A DNA stretch of 31,509 bases from a virus. Within the stretch, counting starts at the first letter, position 1. Every line of letters begins with the position of its first letter. The notes under the pieces were generated by a model. It was not told the DNA's origin and made no database searches. It saw only the letters and a program-made list of their open reading frames with translations. The stretch spans positions 1 through 31,509 of the IMG/VR virus record IMGVR_UViG_3300013132_000162, one strand, 5' to 3'. The position numbers and the translations under genes are program-made. Below are positions 5,915 through 16,018 of the stretch, piece after piece.

Positions 5915-7294
5915 CTATGGTGTTCCGAATGGATTTTTCTCAGAAAAATCAACTATTACGTCGGCTTCGGACTCAATAACATCATTTTGAGCATATGGAT
6001 CAACTAAATTATCTGTTGAATATGTTCTTAGTTTATAAGATGCAGTGGATGCGGATCCCACAATTACATCTCCATTTACAAAATTGCCATTGATTTTATA
6101 TACGTTGAGTTCCCCTGTGGGGGCATTCCAAGATTTAACCAAAGCAGTTGTTCCACTAATACTTCCAGTTACGGTTTCTCCATGGATATAAGTTCCAATT
6201 CCGGAAGAAGTCGGAGATGCAATCGTAATAGTTGGCGTGGTCGTATATCCAGCACCAGCATTTGTGATTCTAATTGCAGTCACTACACCGACAGTATTGA
6301 TATATGCTCTTGCAACAGCATTAATACCACCAGCTGGCGCAGCAGGAATTGTTACAATTGGTGCGGTTGCATATCCACCACCACCACTTGTAATAGTAAT
6401 AACTCCAACAACACCATTTGCTATTGATGCAGTTGCAGCTGCTCCAGCACCACCTCCACCAACAAATACAACTCCTGGAGCAACTGTATATCCATAACCA
6501 GGATTTATAAGTTCAACCCCCTGAATTTTAGTTGATGTTGTACCATTACAATCAACGATGTTATCAATAAATGTGGCAATACCTACTGCTGTCAATCCAC
6601 CAGATGGTGCAGAAGAAATTGCTACTTGTGGAAGCGATGTATATCCACGTCCTCTATTTGTCACTGTAATTAATCTTACAGCACCATTCAATATTCCTGT
6701 AGTTGCCGTTGCAGTTGTTCCAACGCCAACTAATTGTAAAGTTTGTATATATCCGGCAGTTAAAATATTATCATCAATTTCATCAATATTTGTATTAAGT
6801 TCTTCATCTTCATATCTAAACAGTTCACACTTTAATTCATAAACATATGTTTTTTGCAATTGATAAAATGGTTGCTCATGCTCAACAAATTTAATTTCAA
6901 ATAATCTATCACCCAAAGGAAAATATATTAAATCTCCCTCTTTTGGTCTACTTATAAGTTCAATATTAGTTAATTGTTGAGCTAAAGGTGTAATATAAGT
7001 CTCAAACCTTTCTTTTGATATTGTAATTGTTAAATCTGTTAATGGTTGAATACCAAACTTTGAAAGTATAGTTCCCTGTCCTTCATATCCATCATAAGTA
7101 TTTACATAAGCTTCGATTGGATATGCATTATTAAAAGTTGATTCGATGACTTCTTTTATAACACTTTTTTTGGTAATATATTTTCTTGGGATATAGTAAA
7201 TTTCAACGCCATACATGCGAAGTTGTTCGTTAATCAAATCTTGGATTAACGATTGTTCGGTTTTTGATCCTTGAAGAAAAAATGGATTAAGCAT
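5915..7294 (-). CDS. gp14: Neck protein (gp14-like) with repeat insertion
   Basis: A 459-aa protein against 256 aa for T4 gp14. The N-terminal region is clearly gp14 ('LIQDLINEQLRMYGVEIYYI', residues 17-36, then PRKYI), continuing to about 180 ('FPLGDRLFEIKFVEHEQPFY'). Residues 183-365 are an inserted array with four Gly-x-Gly-Tyr repeats (at 214, 264, 304 and 345), typically 'ITxxGxGYTxxPxVxI'. Residues 366-421 are an 'F..GE.VTGS.SGTTA' module. The gp14 C-terminus then resumes (422-459, 'DVIESEADVIVDFSEKNPFG'). gp14 joins gp13 in the neck between head and tail. The start follows the gp13 stop by one nucleotide. Confidence 0.92.
   Translation of the reverse strand: MLNPFFLQGSKTEQSLIQDLINEQLRMYGVEIYYIPRKYITKKSVIKEVIESTFNNAYPIEAYVNTYDGYEGQGTILSKFGIQPLTDLTITISKERFETYITPLAQQLTNIELISRPKEGDLIYFPLGDRLFEIKFVEHEQPFYQLQKTYVYELKCELFRYEDEELNTNIDEIDDNILTAGYIQTLQLVGVGTTATATTGILNGAVRLITVTNRGRGYTSLPQVAISSAPSGGLTAVGIATFIDNIVDCNGTTSTKIQGVELINPGYGYTVAPGVVFVGGGGAGAAATASIANGVVGVITITSGGGGYATAPIVTIPAAPAGGINAVARAYINTVGVVTAIRITNAGAGYTTTPTITIASPTSSGIGTYIHGETVTGSISGTTALVKSWNAPTGELNVYKINGNFVNGDVIVGSASTASYKLRTYSTDNLVDPYAQNDVIESEADVIVDFSEKNPFGTP
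6200..6748 (-). repeat. Four Gly-x-Gly-Tyr repeats in gp14
   Basis: Four degenerate copies of 'ITxxGxGYTxxPxVxI' encode about 180 residues inserted in gp14. The shared cores include 'VTNRGRGYTSLPQVAI', 'INPGYGYTVAPGVVF', 'ITSGGGGYATAPIVTI' and 'ITNAGAGYTTTPTITI'. The same motif recurs in the gp8-like protein and in both giant proteins. Confidence 0.85.
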
Positions 7295-7295
7295 A

Positions 7296-8141
7296 TTATC
7301 CGATCATGTCTAATGGTGGTAACTCATAAGTATTAGACATTCTCTCCATAATGAGGTCTATTTCTCTTTGACCATCTTCATACATTTGTCTTCCGTTCAA
7401 TTCAACACCACCAGGAAGTTTAACACCAGTAAATTTCATCATATTTTGACCCCACTGACGTTTGATCAATGCGGTCAAATATGGTTTGAGGAATGAATCA
7501 TTCCAAACTCTTGAATAGTCATTTGGATCCATTGTTCGGAAACAATCAATGATGATCCAATTTCCTACAGCTGCGCTACCCCAATCAATATCTAAATATA
7601 ATCTATCTTGTCTCTTGTTAAATCTAATTTGCTTTTCTGTAGTCAAAAGAAAATCAATATCTTCAAGATATGTCTTAACCATCGCATACGTTAACAGTTC
7701 AGTTGTGCCCCAATAGTAAATATCATTTAAGAATAACTGATATTTAACACTGAACATGTTGTGAGTAATACTGTTCGTTCCATCAAATTTAAATACCTTA
7801 TTAACACCAATAACTGATGGGTGAACAGGTAAGAAATTTGAATTTTCTTCAAATTTGAATGAAGTGCTATTTCCTATAGTTTCATTTACGGTCGTTGTTG
7901 TAATTCCTACAGAACCTGAAGACCCACCACGAGCTCTTCCCCTATCCAGATCATCCTGAGTGATCTGATATTTCATATATGTTTGATAGACACCATCAAA
8001 GTGTCTTTCTTGGAAATACTGAACTGCATCATCAACAAGATCTTCAATTTGCTCATCAGCAACATTAATTTCTAAAACTGGATAACCCAGTTTTCTTTTG
8101 CAATAATCAATCAGTTCTTGTCTTGTGCTGGGTTGGGCCAT
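7296..8141 (-). CDS. gp13: Neck protein (gp13-like)
   Basis: A 281-aa protein against 309 aa in T4. The N-terminus 'SRQELIDYCKRKLGYPVLEI'-type segment (residues 5-24, with T at 6) is diagnostic, followed by 'EQIEDLVDDAVQYFQERHFD' (30-49). Other gp13-like stretches are 'FLPVHPSVIGVNKVFKF' and 'LYLDIDWGSAAVGNWIIIDC'. It forms the neck ring that seals the portal after packaging, together with gp14. Unlike gp14 and gp15, it carries no inserted module. Its start lies inside the 3' end of the 64-aa gene (31-nt overlap). Confidence 0.93.
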   Translation of the reverse strand: MAQPSTRQELIDYCKRKLGYPVLEINVADEQIEDLVDDAVQYFQERHFDGVYQTYMKYQITQDDLDRGRARGGSSGSVGITTTTVNETIGNSTSFKFEENSNFLPVHPSVIGVNKVFKFDGTNSITHNMFSVKYQLFLNDIYYWGTTELLTYAMVKTYLEDIDFLLTTEKQIRFNKRQDRLYLDIDWGSAAVGNWIIIDCFRTMDPNDYSRVWNDSFLKPYLTALIKRQWGQNMMKFTGVKLPGGVELNGRQMYEDGQREIDLIMERMSNTYELPPLDMIG

Positions 8142-8305
8142 GTGAGTTCAGATAAAACTTCTGCTTGCTTAAGATATAATTTTAAAAACGATTTAGCTAC
8201 ATTTTTTAATTCATCAATATCACTTATACTATCTATATTACGAGCAACCCTTTCATATTCAAAAGATTTATTTAAATCTGTAAGTTTAATACTATTTGGA
8301 TTCAT
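8111..8305 (-). CDS. Small conserved-type helical protein
   Basis: A 64-aa protein starting MNPNSIKLTDLNKSFEYERV. It is predicted mostly helical ('DELKNVAKSFLKLYLKQAEV'), with no signal peptide or membrane segment. It overlaps the upstream gene by 14 nt and gp13 by 31 nt, a compact arrangement that supports a real gene over a chance frame. The family is not recognised; it may be an assembly factor for neighbouring neck proteins. Confidence 0.7.
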   Translation of the reverse strand: MNPNSIKLTDLNKSFEYERVARNIDSISDIDELKNVAKSFLKLYLKQAEVLSELTWPNPAQDKN

Positions 8306-8525
8306 AAGTCAATGCCTTCAGAAGATTTTTAATTTCACCAATATCATCTTTTAATCTATTCATATCATCTTCGAGTCTTTGAAGTTTTTGATTCTCAGAC
8401 TCTTTTACTTGTTTTAAATTTTTATAATTTTGATAGTCACTCATATTGGTGTTTAGGATAGCATTCGTAGAATTATCACGAACTAGGCTAGTATAACCCT
8501 CAACTTTAGAAAATTTTGTATTCAT
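8292..8525 (-). CDS. Small coiled-coil protein
   Basis: A 77-aa protein from ATG at 8525. A GTG at 8531, overlapping the stop of the 2494-aa gene, would add two residues. I prefer the ATG because the sequence then opens MNTKFSKVEGYTSLVRD, typical of a small protein family in marine T4-like phages. Residues about 35-72 are a charged coiled coil ('ENQKLQRLEDDMNRLKDDIG'). The function is unknown. The position between baseplate and neck genes suggests a minor structural or assembly role. Confidence 0.75.
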   Translation of the reverse strand: MNTKFSKVEGYTSLVRDNSTNAILNTNMSDYQNYKNLKQVKESENQKLQRLEDDMNRLKDDIGEIKNLLKALTYESK

Positions 8526-8527
8526 AA

Positions 8528-11500
8528 TCACGCAAGAGCAATGACTCTCAGATCTTTTAATCTAGGTGGATGAGCCATATCCGATGATGATCCAATAAGT
8601 TTGATTGTAAAGTATCTAAAATCGGTCAAATTATTTACAGTGAATGTATATTCTTTATAGTCAAGGTTCTGACTCAGGTTAGCAAGATTATCAGTTTTGG
8701 CAACCTTAACGTCTGAGAGACCATCGTTATTGGCAACATCAATTACATTACCAAGACTATTCAGATTATTCCATCCTGGGAATGGATAGTAAATTGGATT
8801 CTCTGTAGGATCTTTCATAATTGCATATAATGCTCTCAGATCACTGTCTCTGTTCACGTATGCACTTACAATAACTCTGAGAGACGATGCTGGAACTTCA
8901 AGTGCAATTGGATTTGATGCATAAACAAACGCTGAAGGATCATCCGCAAGGGTTGATACTCTTGAATCAGTTGCATAGTCGCTGATTGGACTATTAACTC
9001 TATTGTTGATGAAGATTGCAGATATTCTATCAAGATCAATTACAGGGGAAACATTGCGATCAATAGTACTCATCTTCACATTCATTGTGAATGATTTATT
9101 TCCAGGGAGAGTGGTTAATGCGGAAGATTCATTAATTGATGCAGCTACTATTCTTGGTGAAGATAAGTAATTGTTAGAAGTCAATACGATTGGTTCGTAA
9201 CCAGCATCCATGTAGGATTCTTCACTACCATCAACACTAGATCCTGTTACAGTTCTGATTGATGCAGAAACTGTTGTTGCCAGTAAGTTCATAATCTGAA
9301 TATTGGGTCTAATTACTGAGTATGGGATATTTTGAGTAGCGTATACATTGGGACCACCTGCAGATTTGGTCTGATCAATATAAAGTGGTGGGAACGATGT
9401 TGCAGAACTTCTGTTAACTTGTCCTTGTGGAAGAGATGCACTGTTTCCTGCAGAACTTGTATCAATTTTCAGGTAATAATAATCCAAATCATATGTTCTG
9501 GTTGATGAGAAACCAACATCCTGCAGAGTGTGAGTCTTATTAATTCTTCTCAGAGAAATTCCATTCGTTTCATATTTAAATACTGGAGTTCCAGCAGCAT
9601 ATGTAAACGATTTTGTCTGATCAATTTGTCTGGTAATACCAGTCAGTGTGTTGCCAACAACTCCTTCATAAGCAATGATTTCATCCTCAATTTGGATATA
9701 CCCAGGATTTGTAGATGCAACGCTTACATTTTCAAATGTTTCAAATCCGCTTGCATTTGTAAGCACAATACTACCCGAACTTTCTTTTGCATATGCAGTA
9801 TTCAATGTCGTTGGAGTTGAATCAGAATAAACTCCAGAAATAGCAACGTTGTTATTCAGAGCGTACATACCATGGTTCTTGTGATTTACCTTGATATGTA
9901 ATCCATCAGATGGTTCTGAATCCACAGTAACATAACTTACTGTTACTCCACCACCGTTCAGACTTGTTACTCCTATTCCAGAAGCAACGTAAGTGATTGT
10001 GCTTCCAGTTCCTGTTGTAAATGTACCTTGAACATTATCCAAAATAATTTCTTTAATGCCAGTAATTTGTGGAACGGAGAGTCTTAAGTTAGATCCAAGA
10101 GTGCTTCCACTAAGGCTCGAAACGCTAAGAACATCACCAACACGATATCCAGATCCACCAGCATTGATTGTTGCAGCTGTGGCAACGTTATTGGAAATGG
10201 TGATATTTGCGGTTGCGTTAACACCAGATCCAGTTACATTTGTCAGGGAAACGTTGTTGAATGAACCGTTAGAATAACCAATACCAGCGTTTGTAATTGT
10301 CAGATTTCCTGTGACGGATCCAGCAGATCCAACATAATTACCAGTTGCATTTGAGTTCAACTGACCAACAGTTGTGCCGACGATAAAGTTTGTACTTTTT
10401 ACTGTTGTTCCTAGTCCAACACGAACTTTTCTTGAATTCATTTCAAGAGGATTGACCAGAAGATTTGCAATCTGCTTGTTGCCAATATTTAACTGTGGAT
10501 TATAGAAATTGATGTCTCCTGTTTGATTTGTAAATACTGCCTGATAGAGAGTAAACTTAAGATCTTCATATTGGCTTGGAGTCCAAGTTGATGCATTTTG
10601 AGACTTAAATAATGATCCTAAGAGTGGTTGCTGAGTTACAAAAATTTGTTGTGATTCTGGTAATCCAGCAGTTGTTCTATCAACTTCACCAAGTCTAGAA
10701 ATCCAAACTTGATATGAAGTTGATTCTGAAAGAAGAACAACAGCATGTTCTTCTCCACCTTTCAGATACACTGGTGATGGGAATGTAACTGTGGTAACAG
10801 TAGTTCCATCTTCTGAGATATTAACATCTTTTGGATCAATGCTTACTTCGCTGAATGGATATACAGTTCCTGTTGGTAATCCAAGAGACATTGGACGAAG
10901 TTGAACCGTAACTGGAAGAACATCATCTTTTGATCTGAAATACAAATCAATCTTGGTTACAAATAATCCATTCCCTGCAGGAAGATTAAACGATTGTGCT
11001 AATGGATCTTGGGGCGGCGCTGGAGCTTCTACTATAATCGTAGTTTCTATTACATTAGTGATGAATACTGGTTGAACTCTAGTTGAACTTGAAGATGTAG
11101 TAGAATTTGATTGGGATCTTGTATCTGATAATGATGTTGATGTAAACTGAGGACTTCTGACAGAAGTAATAGTTTCTTGAACATTATTCAGAAGACCTTG
11201 TGCATAATAATTGACTTCACCTTCAGTATATACAGATCCTGGTACTAAAGAGTTTGTTCTATCATTGGTCAGTTTAAATGTTTTAATTCCAGTCTCAAAT
11301 GTTGGATTTGTAGGTACGTTTGGATTGGGAATTAAGAATGATCCAATGATTGTTCCAAGATTATCCGACACCAATCTGACATCTGATACCGTAGCTTCAG
11401 CGCCACTTGTCAATCCTTTTAATTTTAATCCTGGCAGAACTCTTCCGAAGAACTGTCCTTGAACTTGTTCCGAAAGACTTGCAATATCTACATTAAGAAG

Positions 11501-14500
11501 TGTAGAAGTTGCAGAATAAACTGAAGTTAAAGTTCCAGTTGCTTGCTGATCGTATGGATTATTTGTGTAAACATCACTTGGAGCATTAAATGAACCATAC
11601 TTGTGATTTGCTGTTGCGACTCTAAATCTAATCTCAGTTGGAGTAGATCCTGGCGTAGTGTTTTGATTTATTGAAGAATTTGCAAATGTACCAACTACTG
11701 TTTCACCAACTTGGAAAATACCAGATATCATTCCAATTTCAAGAAGTTTTGGAACAATAAATGAATTTACGTCTTCACCATCAAAGAATGAATATACCCG
11801 AGTATATGGTCTAAAACGCTTAGCAACAAATTCGACGTTTCTTGATCTCATGAATGTTACAAGAGAAGAAGAAATCAGAGAATCTCCTTGTGAAGTCGTT
11901 GTGGTTTGTTCAGTAAGTTGTAATTGAGTTCCACTTCTTCTTTGATCCTCAGTGGTTGTAGTCGTAGTAAATGTTGTGGTTGTATCTCCAGAATTTTCTA
12001 CTTGTTGTGAAGTAGATTGTCCAGTCCAGGTGGTTTCCCATGCACCCCAATTAACGGGGCCAAGACCTGTCTGGGGATCAAATCCTTGAGATGCAAGTTG
12101 TTGTTGAGTAGCAGTAAAATTATCTTGAGTAATTGTTCTTGGCGCTAATCTAACTTGATCTGTCCAAACATCAGATGAAGGTGTTAATGAAATAGTTCCC
12201 TCATAGTTTGTTACAAGATATGGTGTTACATTTTCAATTCTTGTAGCAAATGGTTGTCTTATAAAAGAAGCTTCTGTATAGTCAAGCGTGATTACTTGAC
12301 CAGTTCTTCTTACATTATTGCCAATTAAATCATCGACAAATCTTACATCAGCGTTTGGATCTACAGAAGCTCCAATTCCAACTAAAGACTTAGAACCAAT
12401 TAATAAATCAACTTCAGTTGTGTATGGTGATGGTCTTAATTCTTGATTCGTTTGATCGATTGAGTTTTTAATTGTTGTGGTTTTATTTTGGAAATTGGTT
12501 GTTCTAAAATTGTCTACAAAGAATCCAGATTTAAATCTGTCCAAACCATTAACATCTTTAATACTTAAAGACTGCGTATTTGCTTCCAAAAGATTGAGTG
12601 TGGTATAAGATTCAAGATTTTTAATTCTATCTTCAAGTCTAGAAATATCACTCATCTGATATCTCTTATGAGAAACCAAACTTACCGATGCCCTGTTTAC
12701 ATCGCAAAGATAAGGTGGAAGTGATACCGATCCAATCTCAAGAGCATCATCTAATGCTTTAGGTGGTCTTGGAGTTTCTGAAGGATCGCCAGTAAGAAGT
12801 TGCAATCCACCATTCCTCGTTAAGAAAATTCTATCAATTCTTCCTAAGTAGTAATCGAATGAAAGAAGAATGGACTCATCAGATGCAAGAATATTTCTAC
12901 CACAATTCTGAGCTTCCGAGAATGTTCTTGATAAAAATTCAAACGGTGAACGAGAACCCGCAGCGACAGCATATTCTGATACTCTTGGACGAATATCAAT
13001 AATATCACTATTTGCTACTTTTCCTTCTACAGGAGCTATATCGCAATAATCATAGTCATTGTAAGAATTTACAGTCGTGATATCTCCAAGATCTGAAGAT
13101 GCAAAACTTGCAGATTCAAAAATAATTTTAATTTGCTTTACTGGTTCTTTTGATATTGGATTTCTTACAATTCTGGAATAATCATAGATTGTATTTTTTT
13201 GTGAAGCATCTAATGTATAATCTGCAGTTATATTTTTATCGGACAATGTAAGGGCAGAAATAGTGGCATTAATTCCACTTTCTTCAAACATTACAACTTC
13301 ACTTGATTGGAATGACTTGTCGTTTAAGTAAACATAATTAATTTGAAGATCATTGACTTTATTTGTAAAGACCGCAACAGCTCCTGAAGTTTGTCCTGTG
13401 AATTTTTCACCAACTAACAAATCGCTAGTTTTATTTGTAGGTCCAGTTAAAGAGCTGAAGGTAACTGCTGGTAAAGACGCTTCAGATGTTGTTGTAGATT
13501 CAAAAATGCCGTAGAGCTTTGTTACATCTGGAACATTCAGACAAATCTCTTCATCCTGAACTCTTGTGCCGTATGGGAACGTTCCGTAAGTTAATCCATC
13601 ATTAACTGTGGTTGATCCAATACCAGAATGCTCATACTTTGATTTATTGATGATTAAAGTTTTGATTCTGTTCTTATTTTTTGCTTTTGCTTTAACTTTG
13701 ATTTTACGTAAAGTTGCAATCAGTCTTGCACTACTATCATTTGAGCCTAATCCAAAAATTGTTAGTTGAGATCCAGTTGCATCAAATGAGAACTTATCTG
13801 CACGTAACGTTTCAAATGTTCCATCAGATCTAACCAATACATATCTTTCTTCGTCAAATGGTAAGAAAGTTTCATTTGCAGATGCAACCAAAGTATTTGA
13901 TTGATTGCTTGCAATAGTAACGGCAAATTCTTTTTTAATTGTAAGATTAGAATCTGTAAGATCTACAGAAGAAACAAAATTCTTAGGAAGTTTTGTATAT
14001 AAAGTATTATCTACTGAAGTCTGGAAAAAAGATCCAAGAATTGCAAGATCACTTACAGAACTTGCTGTTGCCGGTGGAGAACCCTCACAAATTCCAGTTA
14101 CAGTCGTAACTCCAGTTACAACAATAGAATTTGCTGAAACTGTAACAATTGTGTTATGAGTTGGAACTGTGGATCCAGCAATTGTATATTTTACTAATTC
14201 ACCAACTTTCACATTATTTGTAAATGCAAAGTTACTATTTCCTACATTTAAACTAATGCTGCTGATTCCAGTTGCAGATCTTGCAGTAACAGAAGCAAGT
14301 CCTACATTATATGTAATAGTTGGTACAATATCTGCAGTGAATGAAGTTGAAGATGTGCTTACATTTGATAAAGATTCTACATTTTGTATTGTATACTCAG
14401 TAATCGCAGTAGAAACTCTACTTGTGGTTTCTACGCCATTAAAGATAAATTTCTCATTTGTAGCAAATGATCCTTTCACGCCATATGCAGTAAGAATGCC

Positions 14501-16012
14501 TGCATTATTAACATCAAATCTAAGGTATCCAGTAGCTCCGCTTGCTTTTCCTTTAATATGAACTGGAGTTGTTAACGTTACATTTTGGTTAAGAGTAATT
14601 TCAGTATAGGTTTCTACATCAAATAAAGAAATATCCCATTGATTTAATTTTAAATTCGTGGTATTATAGGATCCAGATTCTAAAGCATAATCATAAACTC
14701 TTGCTAATCCAATTTCTTTTCCTGGAAGCGTAGCAGAAACAACTCCAACTCTAGAGTCTCTTAAACTTACAATGAATGGACTTCCAAGATTTAAATTAGG
14801 AGCTCCAAAAGCATTATTAACTGTAAAAGTCGGACCAGTTACATATGCAAGACTTGCATCAGTAATTGTTTTTGTTGTTCTTGGTTTTTGGAAGTCAAGG
14901 AAATTTGCAGATAAAGATTCTACTTCATATCCTTTGACATATGCCTTTCCTGCACTAATTTTATAAGTGCCTAAACTTTCTTTAGGAGTTTGATTATTAT
15001 ATGTTAACTGACCTTCTTGAAATACTCCATTATTTCCAAGATTGTCATTTAAAGTTTCTTTTACAGTAATGTCAAATGGTCTGACATAATAATCACCAGA
15101 CTCTTCAGATGTTCTTCTAGCAAGTTCTGTAGAAAGAACGTTATATTGGGATGTTGTAGTTGTATTTTTTACTAATTCTCCACTTCTTACTTCTAATAAA
15201 CTAATAAAATTTTCTGCTGTCGTTTCTGTTAAACCTTTCTTAGATAATACTGCAGCGATTTTAAATCTATCAGCTCCTGGTGCTGCATAGTTAGAAAATC
15301 CTTTCGCATTATCATTTAAAGAATCATCTTCATCCGCATTAATAAATTCTTCAATAATATCAAATCCAACTTTATAACTTGGGATATTGCTATATGGTTC
15401 AAGAACTAATGTTTGCTCAGATACTTCAACAAAGTATCCGCGCAAGAAATAAATTCCATTGCTAAGAACAGCAGCAGAACCATTACCAGTCGCAGATAAA
15501 GTAGTGTTTGCAAATCCTTCACCACTTTGAATAATGATTGAGTTTTGAGAGTAACTTTCGTTAAGTGTTAATTTTTCATTATCTGAAAATACTTTTTGAT
15601 CACCCAATCCAGAAGCCAAATAGTTCACATAAAGAGTTGTATATTCATTTCCAAGTTCGTTTTGTGGAAGCACAGATAAAATTTGTGCTTGTACTTTAGA
15701 TTGATCTCCTGTGATTTTTTTACCTACAAGATCATTAATATAAACGCTTACGTCTACGCCGAGATATGAATTTTCAATCTTTACGAATTTATACTGATTT
15801 GTATAACTTAACTGCCCAGGGATTACTACAGATCCTTCTTTAAATACGTGATTACCAAATTGTTCAATTTGGTTTTTAAGAATGGATTGTAAAGTAGTTA
15901 ATTCTCTAGCCTGAACAGGATATCCAGGTTTAAACAAGACCTTATAATAATTCTTAGTAGAATCAAAATCATCAAAATATGGAGAAACGTTGAGATTGGT
16001 TGACTCTGGCAT
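8528..16012 (-). CDS. Giant baseplate/tail structural protein (DUF4815-type)
   Basis: A 2494-aa protein following gp8, in the genome slot of T4 gp9/gp10. The N-terminus ('VSPYFDDFDSTKNYYKVLFK', then 'PGYPVQARELTTLQSILKNQ') matches the DUF4815-type start of large phage virion proteins. Residues about 1100-1420 hold a conserved segment with 'EASFIRQPFATRIENV', a Thr-rich linker near 1343-1356, and 'SSLVTFMRSRNVEFVAKRFR', then 'PYTRVYSFFDGEDVNSFIVP'. 'DPLAQSF' near 1668 starts another conserved region. Two Gly-x-Gly-Tyr repeats (about 1908-1958) and an 'IEDEIIAYEG...ITRQ' module (about 2100-2145) follow. The last 120 residues are a beta-sandwich ending 'PPRLKDLRVIALA'. It probably forms the wedge periphery or fibre connection; the link to T4 gp10 is positional only. 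Confidence 0.8.
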   Translation of the reverse strand: MPESTNLNVSPYFDDFDSTKNYYKVLFKPGYPVQARELTTLQSILKNQIEQFGNHVFKEGSVVIPGQLSYTNQYKFVKIENSYLGVDVSVYINDLVGKKITGDQSKVQAQILSVLPQNELGNEYTTLYVNYLASGLGDQKVFSDNEKLTLNESYSQNSIIIQSGEGFANTTLSATGNGSAAVLSNGIYFLRGYFVEVSEQTLVLEPYSNIPSYKVGFDIIEEFINADEDDSLNDNAKGFSNYAAPGADRFKIAAVLSKKGLTETTAENFISLLEVRSGELVKNTTTTSQYNVLSTELARRTSEESGDYYVRPFDITVKETLNDNLGNNGVFQEGQLTYNNQTPKESLGTYKISAGKAYVKGYEVESLSANFLDFQKPRTTKTITDASLAYVTGPTFTVNNAFGAPNLNLGSPFIVSLRDSRVGVVSATLPGKEIGLARVYDYALESGSYNTTNLKLNQWDISLFDVETYTEITLNQNVTLTTPVHIKGKASGATGYLRFDVNNAGILTAYGVKGSFATNEKFIFNGVETTSRVSTAITEYTIQNVESLSNVSTSSTSFTADIVPTITYNVGLASVTARSATGISSISLNVGNSNFAFTNNVKVGELVKYTIAGSTVPTHNTIVTVSANSIVVTGVTTVTGICEGSPPATASSVSDLAILGSFFQTSVDNTLYTKLPKNFVSSVDLTDSNLTIKKEFAVTIASNQSNTLVASANETFLPFDEERYVLVRSDGTFETLRADKFSFDATGSQLTIFGLGSNDSSARLIATLRKIKVKAKAKNKNRIKTLIINKSKYEHSGIGSTTVNDGLTYGTFPYGTRVQDEEICLNVPDVTKLYGIFESTTTSEASLPAVTFSSLTGPTNKTSDLLVGEKFTGQTSGAVAVFTNKVNDLQINYVYLNDKSFQSSEVVMFEESGINATISALTLSDKNITADYTLDASQKNTIYDYSRIVRNPISKEPVKQIKIIFESASFASSDLGDITTVNSYNDYDYCDIAPVEGKVANSDIIDIRPRVSEYAVAAGSRSPFEFLSRTFSEAQNCGRNILASDESILLSFDYYLGRIDRIFLTRNGGLQLLTGDPSETPRPPKALDDALEIGSVSLPPYLCDVNRASVSLVSHKRYQMSDISRLEDRIKNLESYTTLNLLEANTQSLSIKDVNGLDRFKSGFFVDNFRTTNFQNKTTTIKNSIDQTNQELRPSPYTTEVDLLIGSKSLVGIGASVDPNADVRFVDDLIGNNVRRTGQVITLDYTEASFIRQPFATRIENVTPYLVTNYEGTISLTPSSDVWTDQVRLAPRTITQDNFTATQQQLASQGFDPQTGLGPVNWGAWETTWTGQSTSQQVENSGDTTTTFTTTTTTEDQRRSGTQLQLTEQTTTTSQGDSLISSSLVTFMRSRNVEFVAKRFRPYTRVYSFFDGEDVNSFIVPKLLEIGMISGIFQVGETVVGTFANSSINQNTTPGSTPTEIRFRVATANHKYGSFNAPSDVYTNNPYDQQATGTLTSVYSATSTLLNVDIASLSEQVQGQFFGRVLPGLKLKGLTSGAEATVSDVRLVSDNLGTIIGSFLIPNPNVPTNPTFETGIKTFKLTNDRTNSLVPGSVYTEGEVNYYAQGLLNNVQETITSVRSPQFTSTSLSDTRSQSNSTTSSSSTRVQPVFITNVIETTIIVEAPAPPQDPLAQSFNLPAGNGLFVTKIDLYFRSKDDVLPVTVQLRPMSLGLPTGTVYPFSEVSIDPKDVNISEDGTTVTTVTFPSPVYLKGGEEHAVVLLSESTSYQVWISRLGEVDRTTAGLPESQQIFVTQQPLLGSLFKSQNASTWTPSQYEDLKFTLYQAVFTNQTGDINFYNPQLNIGNKQIANLLVNPLEMNSRKVRVGLGTTVKSTNFIVGTTVGQLNSNATGNYVGSAGSVTGNLTITNAGIGYSNGSFNNVSLTNVTGSGVNATANITISNNVATAATINAGGSGYRVGDVLSVSSLSGSTLGSNLRLSVPQITGIKEIILDNVQGTFTTGTGSTITYVASGIGVTSLNGGGVTVSYVTVDSEPSDGLHIKVNHKNHGMYALNNNVAISGVYSDSTPTTLNTAYAKESSGSIVLTNASGFETFENVSVASTNPGYIQIEDEIIAYEGVVGNTLTGITRQIDQTKSFTYAAGTPVFKYETNGISLRRINKTHTLQDVGFSSTRTYDLDYYYLKIDTSSAGNSASLPQGQVNRSSATSFPPLYIDQTKSAGGPNVYATQNIPYSVIRPNIQIMNLLATTVSASIRTVTGSSVDGSEESYMDAGYEPIVLTSNNYLSSPRIVAASINESSALTTLPGNKSFTMNVKMSTIDRNVSPVIDLDRISAIFINNRVNSPISDYATDSRVSTLADDPSAFVYASNPIALEVPASSLRVIVSAYVNRDSDLRALYAIMKDPTENPIYYPFPGWNNLNSLGNVIDVANNDGLSDVKVAKTDNLANLSQNLDYKEYTFTVNNLTDFRYFTIKLIGSSSDMAHPPRLKDLRVIALA

Positions 16013-16018
16013 GATTTC

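Noticed and set aside
6182-6842. Plus-strand open frames opposite the gp14 repeat region
   Set aside because: They arise from the low-complexity GxGY repeats on the minus strand. The translations are Pro/Ala/Val or Ser/Asn-rich with no family resemblance.
11941-11988. Threonine-rich stretch in the 2494-aa protein as a frameshift
   Set aside because: The frame continues unbroken into the conserved 'FMRSRNVEFVAKRFR' region, so it is a linker.
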